This document shows, piece by piece, positions 51,399 through 59,092 of a stretch of DNA of 64,000 bases; the stretch's first letter is position 1; each line of letters begins with the position of its first letter. The notes under the pieces are model-generated. The model made no database searches. It had not been told where the DNA came from and saw only the letters and a program-made list of their open reading frames with translations. Where the stretch lies: positions 2,666,001 to 2,730,000 of the forward strand of contig OZ220745.1 in NCBI GenBank assembly GCA_965116985.1, in the 5' to 3' direction. The DNA is from G963668185 sp965116985 (lineage in GTDB: Bacteria > Chloroflexota > Dehalococcoidia > Lucifugimonadales > G963668185). The position numbers and the translations under genes are program-made.

Positions 51399-53141
51399 GT
51401 GACCAACCTAGAAGTGCCTGACGAAAAAGTACCAGTTAGCGATGTCGTCTGTTCTTTTGAACGGGACTACATCGAGGAGTTGGTCATCGACGTCCTCAAG
51501 AACCGTCCGAACATCTCCAATGGGGCGCGCAGCTCGCTCAATGCCGCTATCGACGCAGCAGTTAGGCTCGACGGATTTAGAAACGCCAGCAGAGCGGCGC
51601 CGGATCTTCTCACTCCCTGCATATTGGAGGAAATTGGCGGGGGTAACGATCGTATCGCCGCGTCCTTCCTGAGAGCTTGGTCGGATACGCGGGGCCCGCT
51701 CCGCAAGCTAGTAGCCACTCACTTGCGTGAGATATCCGTAAGTGCAGACGGCCTTGAGAATCGTGCGCACGAGTTCCACCTGAGTTGGACTAGGGACGAA
51801 TGGCTACTTGAGATCGACGCGGTCATTGAGTCAAATCCTGACCTGTCCCCGAACGAAGTTGGTCTGATGCTCTGCTACGTTTCAGGAGGAGCCGTGTTGC
51901 AGGGGCTGGACGACACTTCTGTAGATTCAGAATTGCTCGCCGGATGGCTGGATCAGCTGAGAGAGTTGCCCATCGAGTCCGAAGACTGGGCAGATATCGA
52001 AGACTTTGCCCATATTGCATTGGCAATTGCGGCGAAGAAGCGTACTCAGATTGTGATCGACCGGCTCAGGGCCTTCCTGGAGGTACTTGCCGAACTGCAG
52101 CAGAACTTCGAACGGGAGCTTCGGTACCTGGAAGTCGACATGGACGCGGACAAGAGAACTCTCGAGGTGGCCGAGAGCGCCACGTTGCCGTCGCACTCCT
52201 CGTCTCTTCTGGAGGAGTTGCGGGAACGGCTTTCAGAGTACAGCGCCGTATTTCCGCGAGCTGACTCCCGGACAGAAGAGACGCAGCGGGCGGCGGAGAG
52301 GCAGCGCTGCGAAGAAGCGGTGCTGGACGTGATTGCGAGATGGGACGGATACGCTGCAGAGAAGCATGAATTGGAAGACGAGGAGGACCTCGAGGGCGAT
52401 CCCGGAGGAGGTCAAGATGGCGCGAGCGAGGCTGTGGACGCGGTGCCTTCGGCGGAACACGAGGCCCTGCGCTGCGAGGTTGATGCGCTGACCAGAGAGG
52501 TCGAGTCGCTTCGGGCCGAGAACGCAGGTCTTGTCCAGTTGAGTGACGGATTGAAGGCGGACAAGAAGGCGCTCGATGAACTCAAAGACAAACTCAGCGA
52601 AGATTTGGAGGAAAGCCGCAGGACCGAAGAGAACTGGCGAAGGGTGTACATTGCTGAGAGAGTCGCCATCGCCGACGGTGAAGACGAATCTCCGGCCCAT
52701 CCTAAGACTGTCAAAGAGGCGGTGACACTCGCTGAAAAGACGTTCCCGGACAAACTTGTCTTCGCGCTGAACTCGAAGTCTGACAGGAGAAGCCCCTTCC
52801 AGCGGCCTGAGGAAGTGTTCGATGCCCTTGCGTGGCTGGCCACGGTCTACTGCGAGACGAGGAAGAGGCCCGGACAACCGCCGGGATTCGACAAGCTGCT
52901 GAAGGAGTCTTGCCCCGGCTGGTCGTACAAACCCAAGCAGACCGAGGTGACAAAGGAACAGTTCGAAGAGTGGTACACGACCACGGTGGACGGCCAGCGG
53001 TACGAGCTGGATCCGCACATCGGCAAGGGGACCAGCTTCGATCGCCAGCGAACCATGAGGATCGCGTTCGCATGGGACAGCGCGGCCGAACGTGTGGTGG
53101 TGGGTTTCATCGGGCTGCACCAGCGCACGCGGCGCTCGTGA
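51399..53141 (+). CDS. Unrecognised 580-residue coiled-coil protein with conserved-looking C-terminal domain
   Basis: GTG start with GGGGAG seven bases upstream. Three parts: a helical N-terminal region to about residue 310 (RDYIEELVIDVLKNRPNISN, DRIAASFLRAWSDTRGPLRK); an acidic linker (EDEEDLEGDPGGGQDG) and a coiled coil at about 354-420 (EVDALTREVESLRAENAGLV, ALDELKDKLSEDLEESRRTE); and a compact C-terminal domain at about 440-580 with FPDKLVFALNSKSDRRSPFQ, EEVFDALAWLATVY, CPGWSYKPKQTEVT, GQRYELDPHIGKGTSFDRQR and AERVVVGFIGLHQRT. No TM or signal peptide. The 5' part looks less GC-rich than its neighbours. Single-gene unit between unrelated genes, as often seen for defence or toxin-type islands, but no function is claimed. 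Confidence 0.8.
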   Translation: MTNLEVPDEKVPVSDVVCSFERDYIEELVIDVLKNRPNISNGARSSLNAAIDAAVRLDGFRNASRAAPDLLTPCILEEIGGGNDRIAASFLRAWSDTRGPLRKLVATHLREISVSADGLENRAHEFHLSWTRDEWLLEIDAVIESNPDLSPNEVGLMLCYVSGGAVLQGLDDTSVDSELLAGWLDQLRELPIESEDWADIEDFAHIALAIAAKKRTQIVIDRLRAFLEVLAELQQNFERELRYLEVDMDADKRTLEVAESATLPSHSSSLLEELRERLSEYSAVFPRADSRTEETQRAAERQRCEEAVLDVIARWDGYAAEKHELEDEEDLEGDPGGGQDGASEAVDAVPSAEHEALRCEVDALTREVESLRAENAGLVQLSDGLKADKKALDELKDKLSEDLEESRRTEENWRRVYIAERVAIADGEDESPAHPKTVKEAVTLAEKTFPDKLVFALNSKSDRRSPFQRPEEVFDALAWLATVYCETRKRPGQPPGFDKLLKESCPGWSYKPKQTEVTKEQFEEWYTTTVDGQRYELDPHIGKGTSFDRQRTMRIAFAWDSAAERVVVGFIGLHQRTRRS

Positions 53142-53247
53142 TCCAGACCCAAAGGCAGATGCACCGTGTCTCTATGATGCGTTTGACCCCTGGCGATGAT
53201 TGCGCTCGATTACAGGGCGGGTTGAATCACAGATGGGAGGTACTTCC

Positions 53248-53916
53248 ATGAGTTACTCGTCTCAACTTAAGGAACGGTATGGGGAGGTGTGGGAGGCGTC
53301 AGTCAATCATGCGTTTGTGAAGAGGATCGGCGACGGGTCATTGCCGCTGGATAACTTCCGCTACTACATGCGGCAGGACTTTCTGTTCCTGGTGGATATG
53401 TGCCGGGCGATGGCCTCGGCGGTGGCGAAGGCAGACTCGCTGGAGGACATGCAGTATTTCTCGCAGGGCCTCGACGCCACGCTCAACACGGAGATGAGCC
53501 TGCACACCGGCTACTGCGAGCAGCTAGGGATTACGGAGCAGCAGCTTCGGCAGACAGAGGCGTCACCCTCGACGCTGGAGTACACGGGGCACCTGATCAG
53601 GGTAGCGTCCCAGGGCGGCCCGGGCGAGATCGCCGCGGCTATGCTGCCGTGTTCGTGGACTTATGCCGAGATCGGACTGATGCTGTACGACAGGGGCCTG
53701 CCTCAGGAGCAGCCGCTGTACTGGCCGTGGATCGAGATGTATGCGTCCGAGGAGTATGTGAAGTCGGCGGAGCGAATGAAGGCGTTCGTTGACAGGTGCG
53801 GCGTTGACGCGGGAGCGGCGGAGCTTGCGAGGATGGACTCGGCGTTCGACCTGGGGCTCAGGTATGAGCACCTGTTCTGGGATGCGGCGCTAACGATGGA
53901 GGAGTGGAAGCTCTAG
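53248..53916 (+). CDS. tenA: TenA family thiaminase II / aminopyrimidine aminohydrolase
   Basis: 222 residues, ATG with GGGAGG seven bases upstream. TenA hydrolyses 4-amino-5-aminomethyl-2-methylpyrimidine to the HMP precursor, salvaging thiamin breakdown products. Active-site residues fall at the B. subtilis numbers: D44 (YYMRQDFLFL), Y112 and the nucleophile C135 (AAMLPCSWTYAEIG); the late acid is E207 in YEHLFWDAA. No other thiamin gene and no TPP riboswitch was found nearby. It converges with the SufR-like regulator, 12 bases apart. Confidence 0.92.
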   Translation: MSYSSQLKERYGEVWEASVNHAFVKRIGDGSLPLDNFRYYMRQDFLFLVDMCRAMASAVAKADSLEDMQYFSQGLDATLNTEMSLHTGYCEQLGITEQQLRQTEASPSTLEYTGHLIRVASQGGPGEIAAAMLPCSWTYAEIGLMLYDRGLPQEQPLYWPWIEMYASEEYVKSAERMKAFVDRCGVDAGAAELARMDSAFDLGLRYEHLFWDAALTMEEWKL

Positions 53917-53928
53917 CGAGCCGGCAAC

Positions 53929-54585
53929 TTAGCTTCCGGCTGGGGAGGCTGCCGGGGCCTCGACCATGTACACGCAGTGCGGGTTGCCATCGCGGATGCT
54001 GTCGTCGCGCTGCGGATCAATTCCCAGGAAGCTCTTGATCATGTGGGCGTCATACTCGCAGACGGCTTCGTGGTCCACGGCGACGGACCTGAAGGGACAG
54101 TTGAGCAGCTTGATGCTGACTTTGCCTTCGCTGCTCTCCACTTCCGGATGAAATCCGTCGACTCCAAGCTGAGATATGAGGCCGTCCAGCTTGGCTTCAA
54201 ACGTCTTGTCCATGACCTCATTCCGGCGGTCTTCCGACACACGATCCGAGATGCGCCCGAAGACCAGGGCCAACACGTCGCTGCCGCTCATGTCGCGCGT
54301 GTCTTCCGGCTCGAGGGATGAGACCTCGCCGATCATCATGCCGAGGAGCCTGTCGTACGCCTTCGGCATGGCCTCGTGACCGAGGTCGGTCAGACGGAAC
54401 GAGTAGCCGGGACGGCCCGTGCCTTTGCGGACCTCATCGAAGGTAACGTGCCCGTCTCGCCTGAGGTTGTCGAGGTGCCTTCGGATCGTGGCAAAGGATA
54501 GCCCGAGCGATCCGGAGATGCCAGCTACGGTATCCTGTCCGGAGCGCTGCAAGTGTTGCAGTATTCGTAGCCGCGAACCTTGCAT
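53929..54585 (-). CDS. SufR-like Fe-S-sensing transcriptional regulator
   Basis: The ATG at 54585 is preferred over a TTG at 54642 because a strong promoter (54624-54652) lies between them. 218 residues: an N-terminal winged helix (RLRILQHLQRSGQDTVAGIS, FATIRRHLDNLRRDGHVTFD, then a GRPGYSFRLTDLG wing) and a C-terminal sensor with C163, C176 and C204 in LNCPFRSVAV, HEAVCEYDAH and NPHCVY. Spacings of 13 and 28 match the cluster-binding cysteines of SufR as I recall them. SufR represses sufBCDS when an Fe-S cluster is bound. No suf genes are in the window, so its targets may be elsewhere or different. Confidence 0.8.
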   Translation of the reverse strand: MQGSRLRILQHLQRSGQDTVAGISGSLGLSFATIRRHLDNLRRDGHVTFDEVRKGTGRPGYSFRLTDLGHEAMPKAYDRLLGMMIGEVSSLEPEDTRDMSGSDVLALVFGRISDRVSEDRRNEVMDKTFEAKLDGLISQLGVDGFHPEVESSEGKVSIKLLNCPFRSVAVDHEAVCEYDAHMIKSFLGIDPQRDDSIRDGNPHCVYMVEAPAASPAGS

Positions 54586-54623
54586 TAGAACTGTGTCGCG
54601 CCCAGCAGTGGAGATTATGGTCA

Positions 54624-54652
54624 AGTATATTTTTGCGGCCAATTGATGTCAA
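54624..54652 (-). promoter_or_regulatory. Consensus promoter for the SufR-like gene
   Basis: On the minus strand a perfect TTGACA (plus 54647-54652) and TATACT (plus 54624-54629) are 17 bases apart, with an A-rich spacer end. Transcription from about 54617 leaves a leader of about 32 bases before the ATG at 54585. A TTGACC occurs again at the -10 end, possibly part of an operator. Confidence 0.7.
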
Positions 54653-54728
54653 ACTGGCCGGCTGACGCCAACGTGTCAACTACAGGTCTGGGAGCCGTGC
54701 GGCGCGTAGGGTGACCTCGCCGTGAAGG

Positions 54729-55493
54729 CTAGCGGAACAGGTCGCGGGAGCGCTCGCGGATAAGGGGCGCAACGCCTGTTTCCGAGGCATCGAATGGGTA
54801 GCCTCTGACGACGGCGACTGGGATGTTGTCAGACTTGCCGCCCGCAAGTTCAGCAGCGGCTGCGAGCTCGTCGGCCGCGGCGATGCGGGTTACCTTGATC
54901 TCCTTGCCCACGGCGTCTCTCGTGCCGATGTAGTCTTTGATCGGCTCGAGGCCGGCCACGCCAATGGCGAAGTCCACGTGACCCTCTCGCCAGGCGCGTC
55001 CGAAGGTATCGGAGACGATGACGGCGACGTCCGCGCCGCCTTCGGCGCTCCGGATTTCGTCTCGGATGGTCCGGGCCGATCGATCAGGGTCTGCGGGCAG
55101 TAGCGCGACCGTTTCATTGCCGTGGACGTTCGACGAATCGATGCCTGCGTTCGCACAAACGAGGCCGTGGTGCGTCTCGGTGATGAGCACGCCGCGATCA
55201 GCGTCCATGCGGACGACGGACCTGCTCTCCCGCAGCACGAGTTCGATGAGACGGGGGTCTCTGCCGGCAGGTCCCGCGAACGAGGTGGCGAATTCTGAAG
55301 GGTTGATCGAATTGAGGTCGACGAGCCGCCCCTCCGACTTGGAGACAATCTTCTGCGTTACGACCAGAACGTCGCCGTCGCGGAGGGGCGTGCCCTGGGC
55401 TTCGGCCGAAGCCAGTATGGCCCCTGCCACGCTGTCGCCGGGGACGAACTCGGGCATACCTGTCAGGCCGAAGACCTCAATGCGCGGGTACAA
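54729..55493 (-). CDS. cofE: Coenzyme F420-0:L-glutamate ligase
   Basis: A TTG at 55493 is chosen as start because GGAGG stands five bases before it and the protein then begins MYPRIEVFGLTGMPEFVPGD as in the family. 254 residues. CofE adds glutamates to F420-0 with GTP. Marks: DGDVLVVTQKIVSKSEGRLV, TETHHGLVCANAGIDSSNVH, VAVIVSDTFGRAWREGHVDF and AIGVAGLEPIKDYIGTRDAV. F420 is a deazaflavin used by many Chloroflexota oxidoreductases. CofC, CofD and CofG/H genes are not in the window. It is divergent from folB. Confidence 0.93.
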   Translation of the reverse strand: MYPRIEVFGLTGMPEFVPGDSVAGAILASAEAQGTPLRDGDVLVVTQKIVSKSEGRLVDLNSINPSEFATSFAGPAGRDPRLIELVLRESRSVVRMDADRGVLITETHHGLVCANAGIDSSNVHGNETVALLPADPDRSARTIRDEIRSAEGGADVAVIVSDTFGRAWREGHVDFAIGVAGLEPIKDYIGTRDAVGKEIKVTRIAAADELAAAAELAGGKSDNIPVAVVRGYPFDASETGVAPLIRERSRDLFR

Positions 55494-55593
55494 TTGTGCC
55501 TCCAGCCGGGAAGTGGCCGAGTTATAGCACGGTCTTTTTTCGAGAGTCAACGAAAGGGCCGGCAATTCGCCGGGCTGTGTGCGGAGAATGGAC

Positions 55594-56001
55594 GTGTCCG
55601 ACGATCGGATTCAACTGCGTGGAATGACGTTCTTTGCGTACCACGGCGTCAACGATTCCGAGAAGGAACAGGGACAGCGATTCGTGGTCGATGTGGAGAT
55701 GGTCAAGGATCTGAGGCGGCCGGGTCATACGGACGCCCTCGGCGACACCGTCGATTATTCTAGCGTGTTTCGGACGGTCAAGCGAGTGGTGGAGGGGGCG
55801 AGCCGCAACCTGATAGAGAGAGTGGCGGAAGAGGTGGCCCGCGCCATTCTGGCGGGTTACGAGGTCGAGTCCGTCAGGGTAGTGGTGAAGAAGCCGGACG
55901 TGCCGATTGAGCATGCGAATCTAGACTACGCGGCAGTTGAGATCGTTCGTACTCGATCAGACGGCGATATGGGCGGTTCGAACTTGGGGCGAAGGGAGTA
56001 A
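55594..56001 (+). CDS. folB: Dihydroneopterin aldolase
   Basis: About 135 residues. The GTG at 55594 has GGAG seven bases upstream; an ATG at 55588 and a GTG at 55579 are alternatives. FolB splits dihydroneopterin to 6-hydroxymethyl-dihydropterin in folate synthesis. Motifs are RIQLRGMTFFAYHGVNDSEK, QGQRFVVDVEM, TVDYSSVFRTVKRVVEG, LIERVAEEVARAIL and VVVKKPDVPIEHANLDYAAV with the active-site Glu and Lys. No other folate gene is adjacent; DUF2277 follows five bases later. Confidence 0.92.
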   Translation: MSDDRIQLRGMTFFAYHGVNDSEKEQGQRFVVDVEMVKDLRRPGHTDALGDTVDYSSVFRTVKRVVEGASRNLIERVAEEVARAILAGYEVESVRVVVKKPDVPIEHANLDYAAVEIVRTRSDGDMGGSNLGRRE

Positions 56002-56006
56002 GGAGA

Positions 56007-56216
56007 ATGTGCAGGAGCATCAAGACTCTCAGAACCGGGGCAATGCCGGCGTCCGACGAGGATATTGAGGCGGCGGCGCTTCAGTACGTACGAAAGATCA
56101 GCGGGTACCGTAAGCCATCGGCGGCCAATGCGGCTGTGTTTGATGCAGCAGTGCTCGAGGTGGCGGAGGCTTCGCGAAGGCTGTTGACTTCACTGAAGTA
56201 CCGGGCGAGAGTGTAG
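56007..56216 (+). CDS. DUF2277 family small protein
   Basis: 69 residues starting MCRSIKTLRTGAMPASDEDI, the invariant opening of DUF2277, and continuing AAALQYVRKISGYRKPSAAN with LLTSLKYRARV at the end. The N-terminal MCR(S/N)I(K/R)xL block is strongly conserved in many phyla, but no function is known. AAGGAG lies just before the ATG. It is transcribed with folB. Confidence 0.92.
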   Translation: MCRSIKTLRTGAMPASDEDIEAAALQYVRKISGYRKPSAANAAVFDAAVLEVAEASRRLLTSLKYRARV

Positions 56217-56350
56217 GCGGCGGACAGAGGGGAGGCGACATGCGCAAGGCCCATTGGCAGCCGCGAAGGGTAGCCTGCGTAAGGCCCATTGACGGGCCAA
56301 GGGCGAACGGACTTGGGGCGCGTGATTTGGCGGACTTGTGGAAAGTGTCG
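56217..56350. repeat. Decayed fragment of the repeat mosaic, inverted orientation
   Basis: The text AAGGCCCATTGACGGGCCAA followed by GGGCGAACGGACTTGGGG and TTGGCGGACTTGTGG matches, on the opposite strand, the spacer and flank of the family 1 composite unit (CCCCAAGTCCGCCAAA and CCGTTCGCCC). The core is lost. No gene is present. Confidence 0.5.
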
Positions 56351-56770
56351 TCAGTCGCGGCTTTGGATGACATCGCCGCTTAGGCCTGTGATCCTGTTTA
56401 CCTTGATCAGGATGGCGATGCCCACGCGGTCAGGGTCGCGGTCGAGTTCCGGCTGAACTACGCGCGCCATTACCTGCTCCCGGATATCGTCATCGCGATG
56501 GACCGTGGCTGTTCCGAAAAACTTGAGCCGGACACCATGTTCGAAGCTGACGAGCATGGCGAGCGCCTGAGGGTTCTCCTCGATTTGCGAGAGGCCCCTC
56601 TGCTGCGTACGATCCCAGAAGGCGAGATGTTCGTCGTCGAAGGCCATGAAGGAGCCGCGGAAGCTCATGTTTGGTTCGCCCGAGGCAGAGGCGGTAGCGA
56701 CGATCATCGGGATGTCGTATGTGTAAGCATTGTCTACGTGCTTCTTCATATCTTCGGTGAACTTGATCAT
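56351..56770 (-). CDS. Pyridoxamine 5'-phosphate oxidase-like flavin-fold protein
   Basis: 139 residues from the ATG at 56770, which has GGAGG five bases upstream. The split-barrel pattern is visible: IPMIVATASASGEPNMSFRG, SFMAFDDEHLAFWDRTQQRG, NPQALAMLVSFEHGVRLKFF and GTATVHRDD. Members bind FMN, F420, haem or biliverdin. With cofE nearby, F420 use is conceivable but not shown. The 226 bases upstream (56771-56996) hold no gene. Confidence 0.82.
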   Translation of the reverse strand: MIKFTEDMKKHVDNAYTYDIPMIVATASASGEPNMSFRGSFMAFDDEHLAFWDRTQQRGLSQIEENPQALAMLVSFEHGVRLKFFGTATVHRDDDIREQVMARVVQPELDRDPDRVGIAILIKVNRITGLSGDVIQSRD

Positions 56771-56996
56771 GCTTTCCTCCGGGGCCGGCTCCGGCTGGCG
56801 ACGGCCTTTGTCTGCGGCCCAAGCCTTGGGTTCCTGTCTGGCATCCAATCGTACCGTCAAGAGCGGCGCTATTCCAGAATTAGTAACTGATGCGCATTGC
56901 TTCTCGTCGATGAGCCTTATGTCCCGCGCCGCTCCTGGATAGCGGCGTTCGCAGGCAACAAGCGTGAGCGATGCCTCTGCAATGATCGAGCGGCTT

Positions 56997-57782
56997 CTAG
57001 CTTGGCGGGCGCCTCGCGGCCACCAGGATGCGGCGGTAGTCGGCGACCCAGCGTCCGTCCTGAAACAGCGCCGGTTTGAGGCGGGCCTCGACTAAGCCGA
57101 TAAACTCGGAGGCCTGCTCCGGGGTCAGGTCTTCGAAGTAATGGCGACCGAAGACCTTCAGCCAGTTCCGCAGGCCTGAGTCGCCGTCATCCAACTCGGT
57201 GGGGCGGTCAGCGGTGCGGGCGATCTTGACTTCAAGTCCGGCGTTGCTGAGTACGGCGGTGTAGTCGTCGTCGCCCGGGAAGTACCAGGGATTTCGGCCG
57301 TTTTGAGGAGGGGCGCCGAGCGACTCCAGGGCATCCGTGGCCGCTGTGGTGATCGCCTCGATGTTGCCCTTCGCTCCGAACTCGGCGACGAAGCGGCCTC
57401 CGGGCCTCAGTGCCTCGCGAATGCGGAAGGCTGTCAGCTTGGGGTCGCCGACCCAGTGAAGCGTCGCGTTCGAAAAGACGGCGTCGAAGGGCTCCGAGGT
57501 GACGAACGTCCTGACATCTGAGCAGCGGAAGTCGATGTCCGGATAGTTTCGGCGCGCTTCGTCAACCATCTCCGGCGAGCTGTCGATGCCCAGGACGGTT
57601 GAGCCCGCCTTTGCGATCCGCGCAGTCAGATGGCCGGTGCCGGAGCCGAAGTCGAGAATGCGCTCGCCCGGCTTTGGGTCGAGCATGTCGAGAAGATGAT
57701 CCGCGAGCCTCCACACGAAGCCGTGTTTGTCATCGTATGCTTCCGCGTCCCAAGACTCCGCGCTGACGATGGCCTCTGTCAT
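56997..57782 (-). CDS. Class I SAM-dependent methyltransferase
   Basis: 261 residues with the Rossmann SAM motifs RILDFGSGTGHLTARIAKAG, VLGIDSSPEMVDEARRNYPD, FRCSDVRTF and FDAVFSNATLHWVGDPKLTA, resembling trans-aconitate or other small-acid methyltransferases. The C-terminal part (YFPGDDDYTAVLSNAGLEVK) fits that group. Its ATG overlaps the stop of the upstream MFS gene by four bases (ATGA), so the two are translationally coupled. The methyl acceptor is unknown. Confidence 0.87.
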   Translation of the reverse strand: MTEAIVSAESWDAEAYDDKHGFVWRLADHLLDMLDPKPGERILDFGSGTGHLTARIAKAGSTVLGIDSSPEMVDEARRNYPDIDFRCSDVRTFVTSEPFDAVFSNATLHWVGDPKLTAFRIREALRPGGRFVAEFGAKGNIEAITTAATDALESLGAPPQNGRNPWYFPGDDDYTAVLSNAGLEVKIARTADRPTELDDGDSGLRNWLKVFGRHYFEDLTPEQASEFIGLVEARLKPALFQDGRWVADYRRILVAARRPPS

Positions 57783-59086
57783 TGCATTAGCCGGATCCGC
57801 TTCTGGGTCGCCAGGAACAGGAGCGAGCCAAAGAGCAGCGTGCCGCCAAGGATGGCCACGGTTATCCGACCGCCCAGAACTTCGGCCAGGTAGCCTGCCG
57901 GCAGGACGCCGAGTGGCATCAAGCCCATGGTGAGCATCGAGATGCTGGAGACGCGGCCACGGAACTTGTCTGTGGTGTGCTCCATGGTGAGCGTGCTGCT
58001 GAGAGCCCAGGTTACGCCTTCGCCCAGTCCAACCAGAATCATGATCCCCAAGGCGGCGTAGTAGATGGGAATGCCGGCGACCAGGAACAGGCCAATCGCG
58101 GTGAGGAAGCCGCCGCCGATCATAACCAGGCCCCTGTGCCAGCGGCCGGCGGTAGCGACAAACATGGATCCGACGAGGGCGCCCGCGCCGAGGAAGCCGA
58201 GCATCAGTCCCATCGCCTCAGCCTCCAGATCATAGATGTCCTTGATGAATACGGGAATAAGCGTATGGAAGGGCCAGCTTAGGAAGAAGCTCATGAAGCC
58301 CAAGACCATAAGGAGCAGCACCAGCCTGTTGTTCCAGACGTAGCCCAGGCCTTCCTTGATTTCCGTCATCACAGTGGCGCCCTCGCTCTCGCCGGTGGGC
58401 GGGACCGGCCTGACGAGTGTGGTGAAGATTACGGAGACCACCTTAAGTGAGGACAGGGTCAGGAATACCGCGCCCGGCCCGGCGAGCCCATAGATGCCGC
58501 CGGCCAGAACCGGCGAGAGCAGGGTCATGGCGCTGAAGGCCGCGGTGTTAAGGGAGATTGCGTTGGTGAGTTGATCGGGACTGACCAGACGGGGAACTAT
58601 GGCGAGGCGGGCGGGCATCATGAAGGCGAACAGACTGCCCTCTATGAGCGCCATGATCATGAGATGCGTCCATGTGATCGCGCCGGTGAGGATCAGGAAC
58701 GCGACGGTGAACCCCACGATGACCTCAAGAGATTGGGCGATTTGAATGATCGTTCGCTTGTCGAGGCGGTCGGCCAGGACGCCGCCGAACAGAGAGAAGA
58801 GCAGGGTCGGGAAGGCGAAGGAGGCCTCGACGATGCCGAGCCGCAAGGCCGAGCCTGTGAGGTCGTAGACGAGGTAGCCGATTGCGACGAGTTCCATCTC
58901 GACGCCCGCGGCCAGGAAGAGCATGCCGATCCAGATATAACGGAAGTCCTTGTTGGCCAGCGAGGCGAACGGCACGCGCCAGCCTCCTGACTTAGGCGCC
59001 AAGTCCTCGGGCGCAATCGGCGGCGCCTCCGCCGAAAGAGGTACGTGCGCCAGGGGCGAGTCGACAGACTGCGAATGCTGGTCCAA
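57779..59086 (-). CDS. MFS exporter, MFS_3/EntS-like (copy 1)
   Basis: 435 residues, twelve predicted TMs after a short soluble head. Marks of this branch are YIWIGMLFLAAGVEMELVAI near the start, FSLFGGVLADRLDKRTIIQI (the MFS signature loop), IEGSLFAFMMPARLAIVPRL and PLGVLPAGYLAEVLGGRITV near the end. Relatives export siderophores, drugs or other small molecules. It is closely similar to the gene just upstream, from which it is separated by six bases, and overlaps the methyltransferase start downstream. Confidence 0.87.
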   Translation of the reverse strand: MDQHSQSVDSPLAHVPLSAEAPPIAPEDLAPKSGGWRVPFASLANKDFRYIWIGMLFLAAGVEMELVAIGYLVYDLTGSALRLGIVEASFAFPTLLFSLFGGVLADRLDKRTIIQIAQSLEVIVGFTVAFLILTGAITWTHLMIMALIEGSLFAFMMPARLAIVPRLVSPDQLTNAISLNTAAFSAMTLLSPVLAGGIYGLAGPGAVFLTLSSLKVVSVIFTTLVRPVPPTGESEGATVMTEIKEGLGYVWNNRLVLLLMVLGFMSFFLSWPFHTLIPVFIKDIYDLEAEAMGLMLGFLGAGALVGSMFVATAGRWHRGLVMIGGGFLTAIGLFLVAGIPIYYAALGIMILVGLGEGVTWALSSTLTMEHTTDKFRGRVSSISMLTMGLMPLGVLPAGYLAEVLGGRITVAILGGTLLFGSLLFLATQKRIRLMQ

Positions 59087-59092
59087 GCTCGG

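Noticed and set aside
53142..53247. TPP riboswitch before tenA
   Set aside because: The conserved thi-box sequences and paired stems could not be found in the 106 bases available.
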